A stretch of DNA of 64,000 bases from NCBI RefSeq assembly GCF_009720625.1, contig NZ_CP046266.1:3853501-3917500 (forward strand), in the 5' to 3' direction. Below the pieces are notes generated by a model. That model was given only the letters and a program-made list of their open reading frames with translations, was not told the DNA's origin and searched no databases. Made by a program: the position numbers and the translations under genes. Below are positions 35,405-44,776 of the stretch, piece by piece (the first letter of the stretch is position 1; each line of letters starts with the position of its first letter). This DNA comes from Metabacillus sediminilitoris. GTDB lineage: Bacteria; Bacillota; Bacilli; Bacillales; Bacillaceae.

Positions 35405-35550
35405 TTTTTAAAAATATTCACTTAATCTAAAGGTGATTTCATAGTATTTTTCAATTAATTACCTTTTTGTTATTGCAATTTACTATTCTCAAAGTATAAT
35501 TTATATAAGAAATGAGCAAACTGAAAGTGCTTATGTAAAGGAGAGAAACA

Positions 35551-36030
35551 ATGGACGATCATAATCGACTCGATCCAACAAAACAACCAACAACAGAAAA
35601 CCTCGCACGTGCTATTTATATTGTGAATCGACATGCAAAAACCGCACCAAATCCAAAATTTCTTTATGCATTAAAAAAGAAAGCATTACTAAAGCTTGTC
35701 CATGAAGGTAAGGCGAAAAAAGAAGGACTTCATTTTTCAAATAATCCAAAATATAGCAAACAGCAATCTGATGTCCTTGTTTCAGCTGGAGAGTATTACT
35801 TTCATATGCCTCCTACAAAAGATGACTTCGATCAACTTCCACATTTAGGATCCTTGAATCAAACATATCGTAATCCCAAAACACATATGTCATTATCTAA
35901 GGCGAAAATCCTCTTACAGCAGTATGTGGGAATGCAAGAAGATAAACGCCCACCTAAGTCATTTCAATCAAAAAAAACACGTACATATGAGAAGCCTGTT
36001 TTCAAAAGACTTGGAGAAAGTTATCGGTGA
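35551..36030 (+). CDS. ykyB: YkyB family protein
   Basis: This is a 159-aa basic cytosolic protein. The N-terminal block TTENLARAIYIVNRHAKTAP and the GEYYFHMPPTKDDF segment are typical of YkyB; no function is known. A strong GGAGAGA site precedes the ATG. Its place beside ykuC matches B. subtilis. Confidence 0.9.
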   Translation: MDDHNRLDPTKQPTTENLARAIYIVNRHAKTAPNPKFLYALKKKALLKLVHEGKAKKEGLHFSNNPKYSKQQSDVLVSAGEYYFHMPPTKDDFDQLPHLGSLNQTYRNPKTHMSLSKAKILLQQYVGMQEDKRPPKSFQSKKTRTYEKPVFKRLGESYR

Positions 36031-36052
36031 AAATAGTGTTATCTTTTTTAAG

Positions 36053-36076
36053 GATCTTCAATTGAAGATCTTTTTT
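36053..36076 (+). terminator. terminator of ykyB
   Basis: The stem GATCTTC / GAAGATC with a 3-nt core loop is followed by T6. Confidence 0.88.
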
Positions 36077-36214
36077 CTATTAAACAATACCTGCTACCTA
36101 TTCTCTTTCATCTTCCTATCACATTAAAATACTATTTCCCGAACTTAACCTTACACTTTTAAAGAGATGGACTGAATTGTCTTTAATCTTTATATTAATA
36201 TTTAAAACAACAAC

Positions 36215-36331
36215 GATAACAGCCTAATGAAGGTGGAAAAGCTGGAGTTACCGTTTCAGCAACTAACGGTGGGAAAAACGTAAACAATGGCGGTCAACTT
36301 GCTGAAGAAAATGGACAAATTGGAAAAAAAT
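36215..36331 (+). pseudogene. Gly/Asn-rich coding-like remnant without a start codon
   Basis: After a TAA, the plus-strand frame reads PNEGGKAGVTVSATNGGKNV and goes on NNGGQLAEENGQIGKK-stop. The composition is protein-like and quite unlike the AT-rich spacer. There is no start codon or ribosome site, so it looks like the end of a lost small gene. The family is not recognised. Nothing else is seen between ykyB and lysA except terminators. Confidence 0.35.
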
Positions 36332-36376
36332 GATAGTAAAGAAGCTAACCTCACTGAAGACAATTAAACAATTCAA

Positions 36377-36406
36377 TAAAAACCCCCTAGTAACTAGCGG
36401 GTTTTT
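36377..36406 (-). terminator. terminator of lysA (bidirectional)
   Basis: AAAAACCCCCTAGT pairs with ACTAGCGGGTTTTT, with one mismatch and U-runs on both strands. Confidence 0.85.
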
Positions 36407-36451
36407 ACATTTGTAAATTTATCCATTTATTGCATATTTATACTTTATTGT

Positions 36452-37774
36452 TTAATTTTGAATAACTTTCGATTTAAGCGGTAAATCATTAGCAATTAAA
36501 TCTTCAAAGCTTTCTCTTTTTACAACTAGTTGCACTTCTCCATTTTCAACAAATACTACAGCTGGACGAGGAATTCGATTGTAATTATTCGCCATTGAAT
36601 AACCATATGCTCCTGTACAGAAAACAGCTAAAATATCATCTGGATTAACCTCTGGTAATGGTAAATCCCAAATTAACATATCACCGCTTTCACAGCATTT
36701 TCCTGCGATTGATACTGGCTTGTCATGTTTTTCCGTCACACGGTTTGCTAAAACAGCTTCATACTTTGCTTGATAAAGTGCAGGACGAATATTATCGCTC
36801 ATCCCCCCATCAATTGCTACATATTCGCGAATATTTGGTACTGTTTTTCGTGAGCCAATTGAATAAAGTGTCGTTCCTGCATCACCAACAAGTGAACGGC
36901 CCGGTTCAATCCAAATTTCCGGCATCTTTATTCCTATCTCATTAACTTGTTTTTTTACTGCTTCTACAATTTGCTCTACATAGTAAGTCGGTGGAAGCGG
37001 CTCGTCCTCTTTTGTATATCGAATTCCGAAGCCTCCTCCTAAATTAACAACTTCAGGTGTAAACGAAAATTTCTCCATCCAAGCTTTTATTTTCTCAAAT
37101 ACTCTCTCTGCAGCAAGTACAAAACCAGCAGTATCAAAAATTTGTGAACCTATATGACAATGAATGCCTAATAAATGAATATTTTCAGACTTAAGTACAG
37201 CTTCAATCGCTGTTTCGATTTGACCATTTAATAAACCAAAACCAAACTTTGAATCTTCTTGTCCTGTTGTAATATAATCATGTGTATGTGCTTCAACTCC
37301 TGGTGTTACACGTAAAAGGACTTGTACTTGTTTTTTATCATTTTTTGATAATTCCTTAAGCAATTCAATTTCATAAAAATTATCAACAACAATACATCCG
37401 ACTCCATGATCTAATGCCATTTTTAACTCTGCACGACTTTTGTTATTGCCATGCAAATGAATTTTTTCAGCAGGAAAACCAGAAGTAATGGCAGTAAAAA
37501 GCTCTCCACCAGATACTACATCTAATGATAATCCTTCTTCTGCAATCAATTGGAACATAGCAATCGACGAAAAGGCTTTACTTGCATAAGCTACTTGTGC
37601 ATTTACGCCCATATTCTCAAATGCCTGTTTAAAGCTTCTTGCACGTTCTCTAATTAAAGCAACATCATAAATATAAAGAGGTGTTCCATATTCTTTTGCT
37701 AATTTTATTGTATCGACTCCACCAATTTCTAAATGTCCATTTTCATTAATTTTACTTGTACCATGTAGAAACAA
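36452..37774 (-). CDS. lysA: diaminopimelate decarboxylase
   Basis: This PLP enzyme of 440 aa makes lysine from meso-diaminopimelate. The PLP lysine is in VAYASKAF, with HGNNKS, HCHIGSQI, NLGGGFGIRY, EPGRSLVGDAG and the CESGDML site at the dimer interface. TTG 37774 follows GGGG at seven bases. It follows the spoVA operon as in B. subtilis. The acetylase-branch genes dapH and dapL are elsewhere in this window. Confidence 0.96.
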   Translation of the reverse strand: MFLHGTSKINENGHLEIGGVDTIKLAKEYGTPLYIYDVALIRERARSFKQAFENMGVNAQVAYASKAFSSIAMFQLIAEEGLSLDVVSGGELFTAITSGFPAEKIHLHGNNKSRAELKMALDHGVGCIVVDNFYEIELLKELSKNDKKQVQVLLRVTPGVEAHTHDYITTGQEDSKFGFGLLNGQIETAIEAVLKSENIHLLGIHCHIGSQIFDTAGFVLAAERVFEKIKAWMEKFSFTPEVVNLGGGFGIRYTKEDEPLPPTYYVEQIVEAVKKQVNEIGIKMPEIWIEPGRSLVGDAGTTLYSIGSRKTVPNIREYVAIDGGMSDNIRPALYQAKYEAVLANRVTEKHDKPVSIAGKCCESGDMLIWDLPLPEVNPDDILAVFCTGAYGYSMANNYNRIPRPAVVFVENGEVQLVVKRESFEDLIANDLPLKSKVIQN

Positions 37775-37941
37775 TTTGTATCCCCTCTTTCTATATCAAG
37801 GCATTTTAAGAAACAATGTCCTTTAAGACTCGTTTACGAACTATTCAAATAATTCGTCCTACAAAAAATATAGACCATTTTGTCATCTATTGTAAGAAAA
37901 ACATCTATTTTTAAAAAGCCAGTTAATTTAGCTTGACAACG

Positions 37942-37984
37942 AAACAGACAGTTAACACCAGCTGGTAATTAACTGTCTGTTTTA
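37942..37984 (-). terminator. terminator of the spoVA operon
   Basis: A 14-bp perfect stem (AAACAGACAGTTAA / TTAACTGTCTGTTT) has a 13-nt loop. The T-run is short on the minus strand. Confidence 0.85.
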
Positions 37985-38048
37985 AACTTTTGCTCTAAAT
38001 TAAACATACAATATCATAAATAAGGGGTTCTTTCAATGACTCAATAAC

Positions 38049-39521
38049 CTAATTTGGCTGTTTTCTAACATTTTGCGGATGTACGATACTAGGTCTAAGC
38101 TTTGCTCCCGGCACAGATGTACGAATAATAATTTGACATAGAGCTTTTGCATTAAAAGGCAAAAATGGCCATAAGTATGGAGTGTTTAGGGAACGAATAT
38201 TAGCAAGTAGTAAAACAAATAAAGTACAACCTACAACAAAGCCCTCTAGCTTAAATAGTGCTACAAAAACTAATAAAACTAACCGCGCCATTTTATTTGC
38301 AACACTGAGCTCATAACTCGGAGTAGCAAATGTTCCGATACCAGCTACTGCTACGTAAAGTATAACTTCCGGAACGAACAATCCAACATCGATAGCAATC
38401 TGACCGATTAATGCTGCCGCTATTAACCCCATTGCAGTGGATAACGATGTCGGTGTATGAATGGCGGCCATTCTTAAAAACTCAAGACCAAAGTCAGCAA
38501 GAAATATTTGAATAACAATCGGAATGTTCTTTTGTTCTGTAGGACCAATAAACGCAATTTCTTTCGGTAATAAGGAAGGCTCTAACACGAATAAAAACCA
38601 AAGCGGTAAAAGGAAAATAGATGCCATAATTCCTAAAAATCGAACCCATCGAAGAAAAGTACCAACTGCTGGTGCTTGTCGATATTCTTCAGCATGTTGC
38701 ACATGATGAAAAAAGGTTGTTGGTGTTAAGATTACACTAGGAGATGTATCTACAATAATAATAACATGCCCTTCTAATAAGTGATTTGCAGCAACATCAG
38801 GTCTTTCGGTATATCGTACTAATGGATAAGGGTTAAAACCCTGTTTTACTAAAAATTCCTCTATTGTTTTATCCGCCATTGTAATGCCATCAATTTTGAT
38901 TGTTTCTAATTCTTTTTTTATTGTTTTTATGAGTCCAGGATCTGCAACATCTTTTACATATGCAATACATACATCCGTTTTTGAACGTTCACCTACTTTC
39001 ATCATTTCATACCGCAATCGTTCATCTCTAATTCTTCGACGAATAAGAGCAGTATTAACAATGATATTTTCTACAAAACCATCCCTTGCTCCCCGAACAA
39101 TTTTTTCAGTATCTGCTTCCTGTGGTTGTCTACCAGGATAGCTTCGCACATCAACAACAAGAGCATAATCCATTCCTTCAATAAAAAAGAGGATTAATCC
39201 TGAAAGAACTTGATCGACTGCTTCATCTAAAGTTTTAATTTTAACTACTGATTGATTAGCAATTCGATTTTCAAAAATCTCCTTAAATTTGGTATGGTCT
39301 ACTTCATTATCACTTATTGATGTAATTTTTTTTAATATTTCAGTTATATAAGCTGTATCACACAAACCATTTATGAAATACAAATTTACTTGATAATCTA
39401 AAATACGTAACTTTCTGATTCCTAAATCAAAACTAGTGTTTAAGCCAACATTTTCTTTAAAATACCTTTCATTTTCAGCTAAGTTTGTTGAGATCGGTTT
39501 TTTATCAGTTTTTGTCGTCAT
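38049..39521 (-). CDS. spoVAF: stage V sporulation protein AF
   Basis: This is a 490-aa membrane protein of the GerA family. A cytosolic N-terminal ~280 residues ([40 protein letters not shown]) is followed by four to five membrane helices and a basic tail. It is the last gene of the spoVA operon and overlaps spoVAEA by 17 bp. SpoVAF helps germinant-receptor signalling in spores. Confidence 0.94.
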   Translation of the reverse strand: MTTKTDKKPISTNLAENERYFKENVGLNTSFDLGIRKLRILDYQVNLYFINGLCDTAYITEILKKITSISDNEVDHTKFKEIFENRIANQSVVKIKTLDEAVDQVLSGLILFFIEGMDYALVVDVRSYPGRQPQEADTEKIVRGARDGFVENIIVNTALIRRRIRDERLRYEMMKVGERSKTDVCIAYVKDVADPGLIKTIKKELETIKIDGITMADKTIEEFLVKQGFNPYPLVRYTERPDVAANHLLEGHVIIIVDTSPSVILTPTTFFHHVQHAEEYRQAPAVGTFLRWVRFLGIMASIFLLPLWFLFVLEPSLLPKEIAFIGPTEQKNIPIVIQIFLADFGLEFLRMAAIHTPTSLSTAMGLIAAALIGQIAIDVGLFVPEVILYVAVAGIGTFATPSYELSVANKMARLVLLVFVALFKLEGFVVGCTLFVLLLANIRSLNTPYLWPFLPFNAKALCQIIIRTSVPGAKLRPSIVHPQNVRKQPN

Positions 39522-40083
39522 GGTATCCGCTCCTATCTAAAATAAGATTTACAGCTTTCATCGTAATTGGACATCCATTCTCAACACTGTCCTTACGAGC
39601 CATTTTGCCAATATCCCCAATCCCAACTATAATGGGAACATTTATTTGATCTAGACAATAAACGGTATCACCACTAATCCTGCCTATCTCTAAATCCTGT
39701 AAACCGCTCTTATCTACTCCATATTCAGTTAACTCTCCAAATCGATCGATACTTACATCTACCTTTGTCCACTCGGTTTGATGTGTTTTTGATGCGACGG
39801 CAATGATTCCAAGTACTTCAATATCCTGATGACCAGCTACATATTTTAATGCTGTTTCACCAGCTCCCTCCCCTAATAAACCACAATCATCAAACATGAC
39901 AAAAACAGGGTCATTTTCAGCTGTAAGAATGAGCTTAACGATTTCTTCTCCACTTAAAGTAGTTGGATTTCCTTGCGTTTTGGAAATAGCTCTACCTCCA
40001 ATTTCAGCAGCTGCAAATTGTATTGCTCGTGCGGCATACTCATCTCCATCAGTAACAATTATGACCCTGCGCTTTTTTGTCAA
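39505..40083 (-). CDS. spoVAEA: stage V sporulation protein AE, soluble form (SpoVAEA)
   Basis: This is a 192-aa protein starting [20 protein letters not shown], with [17 protein letters not shown] and a C-terminal GIGDIGKM segment. It is a soluble protein attached to the spore inner membrane in B. subtilis, acting with SpoVAF. Gene order is spoVAEB-spoVAEA-spoVAF. Confidence 0.92.
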   Translation of the reverse strand: MTKKRRVIIVTDGDEYAARAIQFAAAEIGGRAISKTQGNPTTLSGEEIVKLILTAENDPVFVMFDDCGLLGEGAGETALKYVAGHQDIEVLGIIAVASKTHQTEWTKVDVSIDRFGELTEYGVDKSGLQDLEIGRISGDTVYCLDQINVPIIVGIGDIGKMARKDSVENGCPITMKAVNLILDRSGYHDDKN

Positions 40084-40092
40084 TGTTTCACC

Positions 40093-40443
40093 CTATCCTT
40101 TCGGTTTAAAAATAAGTGCAGCCAGAAAAGCAAATAATATAGCTGCTGAAATACCTGCTGAAGTTAATTCAAAAATCCCCATTCCAATGCCGATAAATCC
40201 ATCTTCTTTTGCTTTCTCCATCGCCCCATGTAGTAGAGAATGACCAAAACTTGTAATTGGTGTCGTTGCTCCTGCTCCAGCAAACTCAATTAACTTATCA
40301 TATAAACCAAATCCATCTAATACTGCTCCAGAAACAACAAATATACTCATGACATGTGCTGGAGTAAATTTGAATACATCTAATAGGATCTGGCCGATCA
40401 CACATATGGCGCCTCCAACTGCAAAAGCAATTAAGTACTCCAT
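40093..40443 (-). CDS. spoVAEB: stage V sporulation protein AE, membrane form (SpoVAEB)
   Basis: This is a 116-aa membrane protein related to SpoVAC ([15 protein letters not shown], then [27 protein letters not shown]). It is part of the channel for Ca-dipicolinate. ATG 40443 overlaps the spoVAD stop (TAATG), which fixes the start. Confidence 0.93.
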   Translation of the reverse strand: MEYLIAFAVGGAICVIGQILLDVFKFTPAHVMSIFVVSGAVLDGFGLYDKLIEFAGAGATTPITSFGHSLLHGAMEKAKEDGFIGIGMGIFELTSAGISAAILFAFLAALIFKPKG

Positions 40444-41465
40444 TAGCCATTCACTCTCCAATCAGTTCTTTCAAAAACGACCCCGTGTGCTATTGTTGGA
40501 ATTGATTCTTTTTGCTGAATCATAGTAGGACTTAGTAATGCTCCCGTAGCCACAACAAAAACTCGATTTAAATTACCAAGTTGTAATTCATTAAAAATAT
40601 GAGCGTATGTTACTACTGCTGAACACCCACATCCACTTCCACCAGCAAATACTGGTTGATCCGGTCGAAAAACCATTAAACCGCAATCATTATGCTTGTC
40701 ATGAATATCGAATCCTTCTTCTTTTACCATTTCCTTTGCAATCGGACTCCCAACACCTGATAAATCTCCTGTTAAAAATAAATCATAATCCTCTGGTGTG
40801 CGGTTTAAATCTTTAAGATGTTGAGCAATCGTGTCTGCTGCAGCAGGCGCCATTGCCGAGCCCATATCGAAAGGATCTTTAATCCCTAAATCTGTAACTT
40901 TACCGATCGTTGCTGCAGTTATTTGAATATTACTTACTTCTTTATTAATTAATACTGCTCCAGCTCCAGTTATTGTAAAAGTTGCAGAGTCAGGTTTTTG
41001 CCCCCCGTATTCAGTTGGATATCTAAATTGTCTTTCAGCTGTTGCATTATGACTGCTTGTAGCAGCAATTACATTGTTAGCAAAACCGCCGTCTATTAAA
41101 GCTGAACCTACAGCAACTGTTTCCATTGATGTTGAACAAGCGCCAAACATGCATAAAAATGGAATATTAATATGTCTTGCTACATAATTCGCTGTTACAT
41201 TTTGATTTAATAAATCGCCAGCTAATAGAAGATCGATATCATCAATCGTTTTATTTCCTTTTGTTAAACATTTTTCGATGGCTTGCTCCATTAATCTTCT
41301 TTCGGCAAGTTCCCAATTGTCCTCACCACAATGTAATTCCTTATGTTTGATATCAAATAATTTTCCGAGTGGTCCATCTGCTTCCATAGGCCCAACAGCT
41401 GTTCCACTTGAGTGAACAAATAACGGACTTTCAAATTGCCATGTTTGCTTTCCTCTTAACTTCAT
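40443..41465 (-). CDS. spoVAD: stage V sporulation protein AD
   Basis: This is a 340-aa thiolase-fold protein that binds dipicolinic acid. The segments [32 protein letters not shown] and [17 protein letters not shown] are conserved. ATG 41465 follows GAGGTGG. It sits between spoVAC and spoVAEB. Confidence 0.95.
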   Translation of the reverse strand: MKLRGKQTWQFESPLFVHSSGTAVGPMEADGPLGKLFDIKHKELHCGEDNWELAERRLMEQAIEKCLTKGNKTIDDIDLLLAGDLLNQNVTANYVARHINIPFLCMFGACSTSMETVAVGSALIDGGFANNVIAATSSHNATAERQFRYPTEYGGQKPDSATFTITGAGAVLINKEVSNIQITAATIGKVTDLGIKDPFDMGSAMAPAAADTIAQHLKDLNRTPEDYDLFLTGDLSGVGSPIAKEMVKEEGFDIHDKHNDCGLMVFRPDQPVFAGGSGCGCSAVVTYAHIFNELQLGNLNRVFVVATGALLSPTMIQQKESIPTIAHGVVFERTDWRVNG

Positions 41466-41478
41466 AGCTGCCACCTCA

Positions 41479-41934
41479 CTAAAATGCAATTCCATAGAAA
41501 TAGCGAATCATTCCAACAATATAGGCTGCAACAACACCAAACACGATAACACTACCTGCTAGTTTAAACATATTTGTTGCTATTCCCAGCACAATCCCTT
41601 CACTGCGATGCTCGATGGCTGCACTTGTCATTGAATTAGCAAATCCTGTGATTGGAACAGCTGAACCTGCACCAGCAAACTGTCCAAGCCGATCATAAAT
41701 ACCGAATCCAGTAAAAATCGCTGAAAGTAGAATTAATGTTCCTGCTGTTGGGTTAGCGGCATCTTTTTCTGTAAAATGAAACACTTGAATATAGAAATTT
41801 TGTAAGGCTTGACCAAGCACACAAATAAGACCGCCTATTACAAAGGCTTTAAGGCAATTTATGATATAAGGTGGTTTCGGCTGATAGCTTTTTATTTGAT
41901 TTTTATAATCATCTTTTATTTTTGGTTTATCCAT
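41479..41934 (-). CDS. spoVAC: stage V sporulation protein AC
   Basis: This is a 151-aa protein with about four membrane helices, a mechanosensitive channel for Ca-dipicolinate in B. subtilis. Motifs are KAFVIGGLICVLGQ and GAGSAVPITGFANSMTSAAIEHRSEG. ATG 41934 follows AAGGGAGG. Confidence 0.95.
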   Translation of the reverse strand: MDKPKIKDDYKNQIKSYQPKPPYIINCLKAFVIGGLICVLGQALQNFYIQVFHFTEKDAANPTAGTLILLSAIFTGFGIYDRLGQFAGAGSAVPITGFANSMTSAAIEHRSEGIVLGIATNMFKLAGSVIVFGVVAAYIVGMIRYFYGIAF

Positions 41935-41947
41935 ACTGCTTCCTCCC

Positions 41948-42370
41948 TTACAAATGCACAAAATAAATCCAATGGTAAAGTGAACCTAAAATCTTTCCAA
42001 ACACAATTGCCATTAATAAAATAACAATTTTGTCTCCGAAACCAATTCGCTTTGCTAATATTGGAAAAACGTTCAATACTTCAGTTAAAGCTGCTGCAAG
42101 CATACCTATAAAAATTCCGCTGAAAAGACCGATTGGAATTAACCAATACTTTGATTGAAACAGCAATGTATCCCGCAAACTCATCCAACCGAAAATGACA
42201 CTTCCTAATATGATTGCCATTTCGTATACATGGATGTATTTATATGTTTTCGATAATTGTGTTAATCTCGGAATAATTCCCAGTACCGCAAAGAACGCTA
42301 CATAACCTGAACCTACAACAAGTCCCCCTGACAAGCCAATAATAATTAAGATGATAGCGTTAACGATCAT
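41948..42370 (-). CDS. spoVAB: stage V sporulation protein AB
   Basis: This is a 140-aa membrane protein (SGGLVVGSGYVAFFAVLGIIPRL, then ALTEVLNVFPILAKRIG) of the dipicolinate-uptake complex. ATG 42370 overlaps the 3' end of spoVAA by 11 bp. Confidence 0.93.
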   Translation of the reverse strand: MIVNAIILIIIGLSGGLVVGSGYVAFFAVLGIIPRLTQLSKTYKYIHVYEMAIILGSVIFGWMSLRDTLLFQSKYWLIPIGLFSGIFIGMLAAALTEVLNVFPILAKRIGFGDKIVILLMAIVFGKILGSLYHWIYFVHL

Positions 42371-42980
42371 CAACGTTATTCAAATTCTCCTTGTTTTCAT
42401 TCATTGCAACATATTGATCTAAATCTAATTGATAATTAAATATTTCAACTTCTAGGGGACTTGGCTCTTCATTAATTTTTTTCTTAAATAAATGGTTAAA
42501 AAACAAAATCATCCCTAACCCAAGACCAATTGAATATGGAATTTGCAACAATAGTGGATAATCATTTGTTTTTCCAGTTACCATTTTGTAGATTTTTTGA
42601 TGAACAGCTTGCATGCTAACATCTTCATGAAAGTTCATGATCGCAAGACCTGCACCGATAAATAACAGGAGCCATACTGTACAAAATAACAGTGGTGAAA
42701 TCTTTTTCTTTTCATACATAATCTCAACAATTGTTTGTGCTGCCCCAATTGTTTGTACATCAATTTGGTCGTCAAATTTATGTATTTCTTTTATGACGTG
42801 CATGACGTCAATGACCACCATATTTTTATCACTTGGTTGAATTTTGTGAATCAAAATACGCCTTATCTTTCTTGATAATTCCTTATCGCCGACGATAAGT
42901 GCGATTTTATCGATTGTAATATTGTCGTAAGGCTGGACTTGAATTCGATGACGAAGCCTTATATACACCGTCTTTTCCAT
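42360..42980 (-). CDS. spoVAA: stage V sporulation protein AA
   Basis: This 206-aa first gene product of the spoVA operon has an N-terminal soluble part (VYIRLRHRIQVQPYDNITIDKIA) and two membrane helices near residues 98-114 and 148-163. It is expressed in the forespore; a textbook sigma-G promoter lies just upstream. Confidence 0.93.
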   Translation of the reverse strand: MEKTVYIRLRHRIQVQPYDNITIDKIALIVGDKELSRKIRRILIHKIQPSDKNMVVIDVMHVIKEIHKFDDQIDVQTIGAAQTIVEIMYEKKKISPLLFCTVWLLLFIGAGLAIMNFHEDVSMQAVHQKIYKMVTGKTNDYPLLLQIPYSIGLGLGMILFFNHLFKKKINEEPSPLEVEIFNYQLDLDQYVAMNENKENLNNVDDR

Positions 42981-43017
42981 CAAAATTCACTTCCTAATGA
43001 TTTATATATTGTATATT

Positions 43018-43047
43018 TAGTATGCATTTGCTTATTTTTAATCATGC
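43018..43047 (-). promoter_or_regulatory. sigma-G promoter of the spoVA operon
   Basis: A -35 GCATG (43043-43047) and a -10 CATACTA (43018-43024) are separated by 18 bp, fitting the sigma-G consensus well. It lies 38 bp before spoVAA. Confidence 0.82.
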
Positions 43048-43084
43048 AAGGCTTAGATGATGACCATTAATTACCATGGAAAAT

Positions 43085-43118
43085 AAAAAAAGCTGACTCT
43101 TTAAAAGAGCCAGCTTTT
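43085..43118 (-). terminator. terminator of the spoIIA operon
   Basis: The stem AAAGCTG-CTCTTT / AAAGAG-CAGCTTT has one mismatch. T7 follows on the minus strand, 2 bp past sigF. Confidence 0.88.
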
Positions 43119-43119
43119 C

Positions 43120-43878
43120 TTATTGATTCATTTTATCCTTCATTTGTTGTAATATCTTTTTCTCAAGTCTTGAAACCTGCACTTGAGAAATTCCAAGTCG
43201 ATCAGCAACTTCTGATTGGGTTTGATCTTTATAATATCGTAAGTAAACAATTAGTCTTTCACGTTCATCAAGATCACGAATTGCATCTTTTAAGATAATT
43301 TTATCAAACCATTTCGTTTCCGAATGATCTGCTATTTGATCTAGTAATGTAATTGGATCTCCATCATTTTCATAAACGGTTTCATGGATGGATGAAGGTG
43401 CTCTAACAGCCTCTTGAGCAAGAACCACATCTTCGGGAGAAATATCTAAGTAGTTTGCGATTTCTACTACAGTGGGCACCTTACCCATTGTTTTGGAAAG
43501 TTCATCACGTGCTCGACGAATTTTATTTCCTAATTCCTTAAGTGATCGACTAACTTTAACTGTACCATCATCTCGGATAAATCGTTGAATTTCACCAATG
43601 ATCATCGGAACAGCATAAGTTGAAAACCTTACATCATATGATAAATCAAATTTATCAACTGATTTCAACAAGCCAATACTTCCAATTTGAAATAAATCAT
43701 CTGGTTCATACCCGCGATTCAAAAACCGTTGAACAACTGACCAAACAAGCCGCATATTTTTTTGGATAATCAAATCTCGTGCATCTTGATCTCCTGCTTG
43801 GCTTCGACGGATTAATTCCTTAACTTCATGGTCCTTTAACTGCGCTTTTGAGTTATCGTTCTTGACCTCCACATCCAT
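43120..43878 (-). CDS. sigF: RNA polymerase sigma-F factor
   Basis: This is the 252-aa first forespore sigma factor. Region 2 has SIGLLKSVDKFDLSYDVRFSTYAV and MIIGEIQRFIRDDG; region 4 has ERLIVYLRYYKDQTQSEVADRLGISQVQVSRLEKKIL. It is held by SpoIIAB until SpoIIAA is dephosphorylated. Third gene of the operon. Confidence 0.97.
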   Translation of the reverse strand: MDVEVKNDNSKAQLKDHEVKELIRRSQAGDQDARDLIIQKNMRLVWSVVQRFLNRGYEPDDLFQIGSIGLLKSVDKFDLSYDVRFSTYAVPMIIGEIQRFIRDDGTVKVSRSLKELGNKIRRARDELSKTMGKVPTVVEIANYLDISPEDVVLAQEAVRAPSSIHETVYENDGDPITLLDQIADHSETKWFDKIILKDAIRDLDERERLIVYLRYYKDQTQSEVADRLGISQVQVSRLEKKILQQMKDKMNQ

Positions 43879-43891
43879 AGCAAGTCTCCCT

Positions 43892-44332
43892 TTAATTGCT
43901 TAAAGCTTTACTTTTCGCCAAATGTTTTTTCAGCCTAACTGTTGTCCCTTTTGTTTCAAGTGACTCAACATTTATTTCATCCATGAAATTTTCCATTATT
44001 GTAAATCCCATTCCTGATCGTTCAAGTTCAGGTTTTGTTGTATAAAGTGGTTGCCGAGCTTCATCAATATCAGCAATTCCAATACCCTCGTCACGAATTG
44101 TCATTTCAACGACGCCGTCATCTAATGTTACTGATATGTAAACAATCCCGTTAGGATCATTTTCATACCCATGAATAATTGCATTTGTTACTGCTTCTGA
44201 TACTACGGTTTTTATTTCAGTCAGTTCATCCATCGTTGGGTCCAGTTGTGCAATAAATGCCGCAACGGTTACCCTTGCAAACGATTCATTTTGACTTAAC
44301 GCTGAAAATTGAAGGTTCATTTCATTTTTCAT
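43892..44332 (-). CDS. spoIIAB: anti-sigma-F factor and kinase SpoIIAB
   Basis: This 146-aa GHKL-fold serine kinase binds sigma-F and phosphorylates SpoIIAA. Motifs are the N-box [20 protein letters not shown] and [12 protein letters not shown]. The start overlaps the spoIIAA stop by 4 bp (ATGA). Confidence 0.97.
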   Translation of the reverse strand: MKNEMNLQFSALSQNESFARVTVAAFIAQLDPTMDELTEIKTVVSEAVTNAIIHGYENDPNGIVYISVTLDDGVVEMTIRDEGIGIADIDEARQPLYTTKPELERSGMGFTIMENFMDEINVESLETKGTTVRLKKHLAKSKALSN

Positions 44333-44682
44333 GATGCCACCCCCAATGTTTGCAGCGCTTTTTGCTCGTCATCCTCTAAGCGAATAATTTTAAATAAACC
44401 TGACATATCAAATAATCTTTTTACAGCTGGAGAAATCGCACAAACGACCATTTCTCCACCGATCGCTTTAATTTGTTTATATCTTCCTAAAATCACACCC
44501 AAACCAGAGCTGTCCATAAATGCTAAATTTTCAAGATTTAATAAAATATGATTGATAGGGTGTGCTGCAAGTGTTTCAGTTACTTTTGTACGCAATTCTT
44601 CTGATGTATGATGATCAAGCTCACCTGAGAGTCGTATACATAAAACAGTTTGTTTCACATCAAGTTCAATCGCTAGACTCAA
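44329..44682 (-). CDS. spoIIAA: anti-anti-sigma factor SpoIIAA
   Basis: This is a 117-aa STAS protein. The phosphorylated serine lies in the [15 protein letters not shown] loop. It releases sigma-F from SpoIIAB. The frame is open to 44718, but TTG 44682, eight bases after AAGGAGGGG, gives the family's SLAIELDVK start. Confidence 0.95.
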   Translation of the reverse strand: MSLAIELDVKQTVLCIRLSGELDHHTSEELRTKVTETLAAHPINHILLNLENLAFMDSSGLGVILGRYKQIKAIGGEMVVCAISPAVKRLFDMSGLFKIIRLEDDEQKALQTLGVAS

Positions 44683-44712
44683 GGTATTACCCCTCCTTAT
44701 TTCTGGATAAAG

Positions 44713-44744
44713 AGTCATTCTTGATTGGAACTTTATTTTCCTGC
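44713..44744 (-). promoter_or_regulatory. sigma-H promoter of spoIIAA-spoIIAB-sigF
   Basis: The minus strand carries GCAGGAAAAT (44735-44744) as -35 and GAAT (44717-44720) as -10, in line with sigma-H promoters and with the known control of spoIIA. Confidence 0.7.
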
Positions 44745-44765
44745 TTCATGACAAAACTAGTGATA

Positions 44766-44773
44766 ATTCGTCA
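44766..44773 (-). promoter_or_regulatory. Spo0A box upstream of spoIIA
   Basis: TGACGAAT on the minus strand fits the 0A consensus TGNCGAA, 22 bp upstream of the sigma-H -35, where Spo0A-P acts at spoIIA in B. subtilis. A weaker site (TTTTGTCATGAA) lies at 44745-44756. Confidence 0.65.
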
Positions 44774-44776
44774 TTA

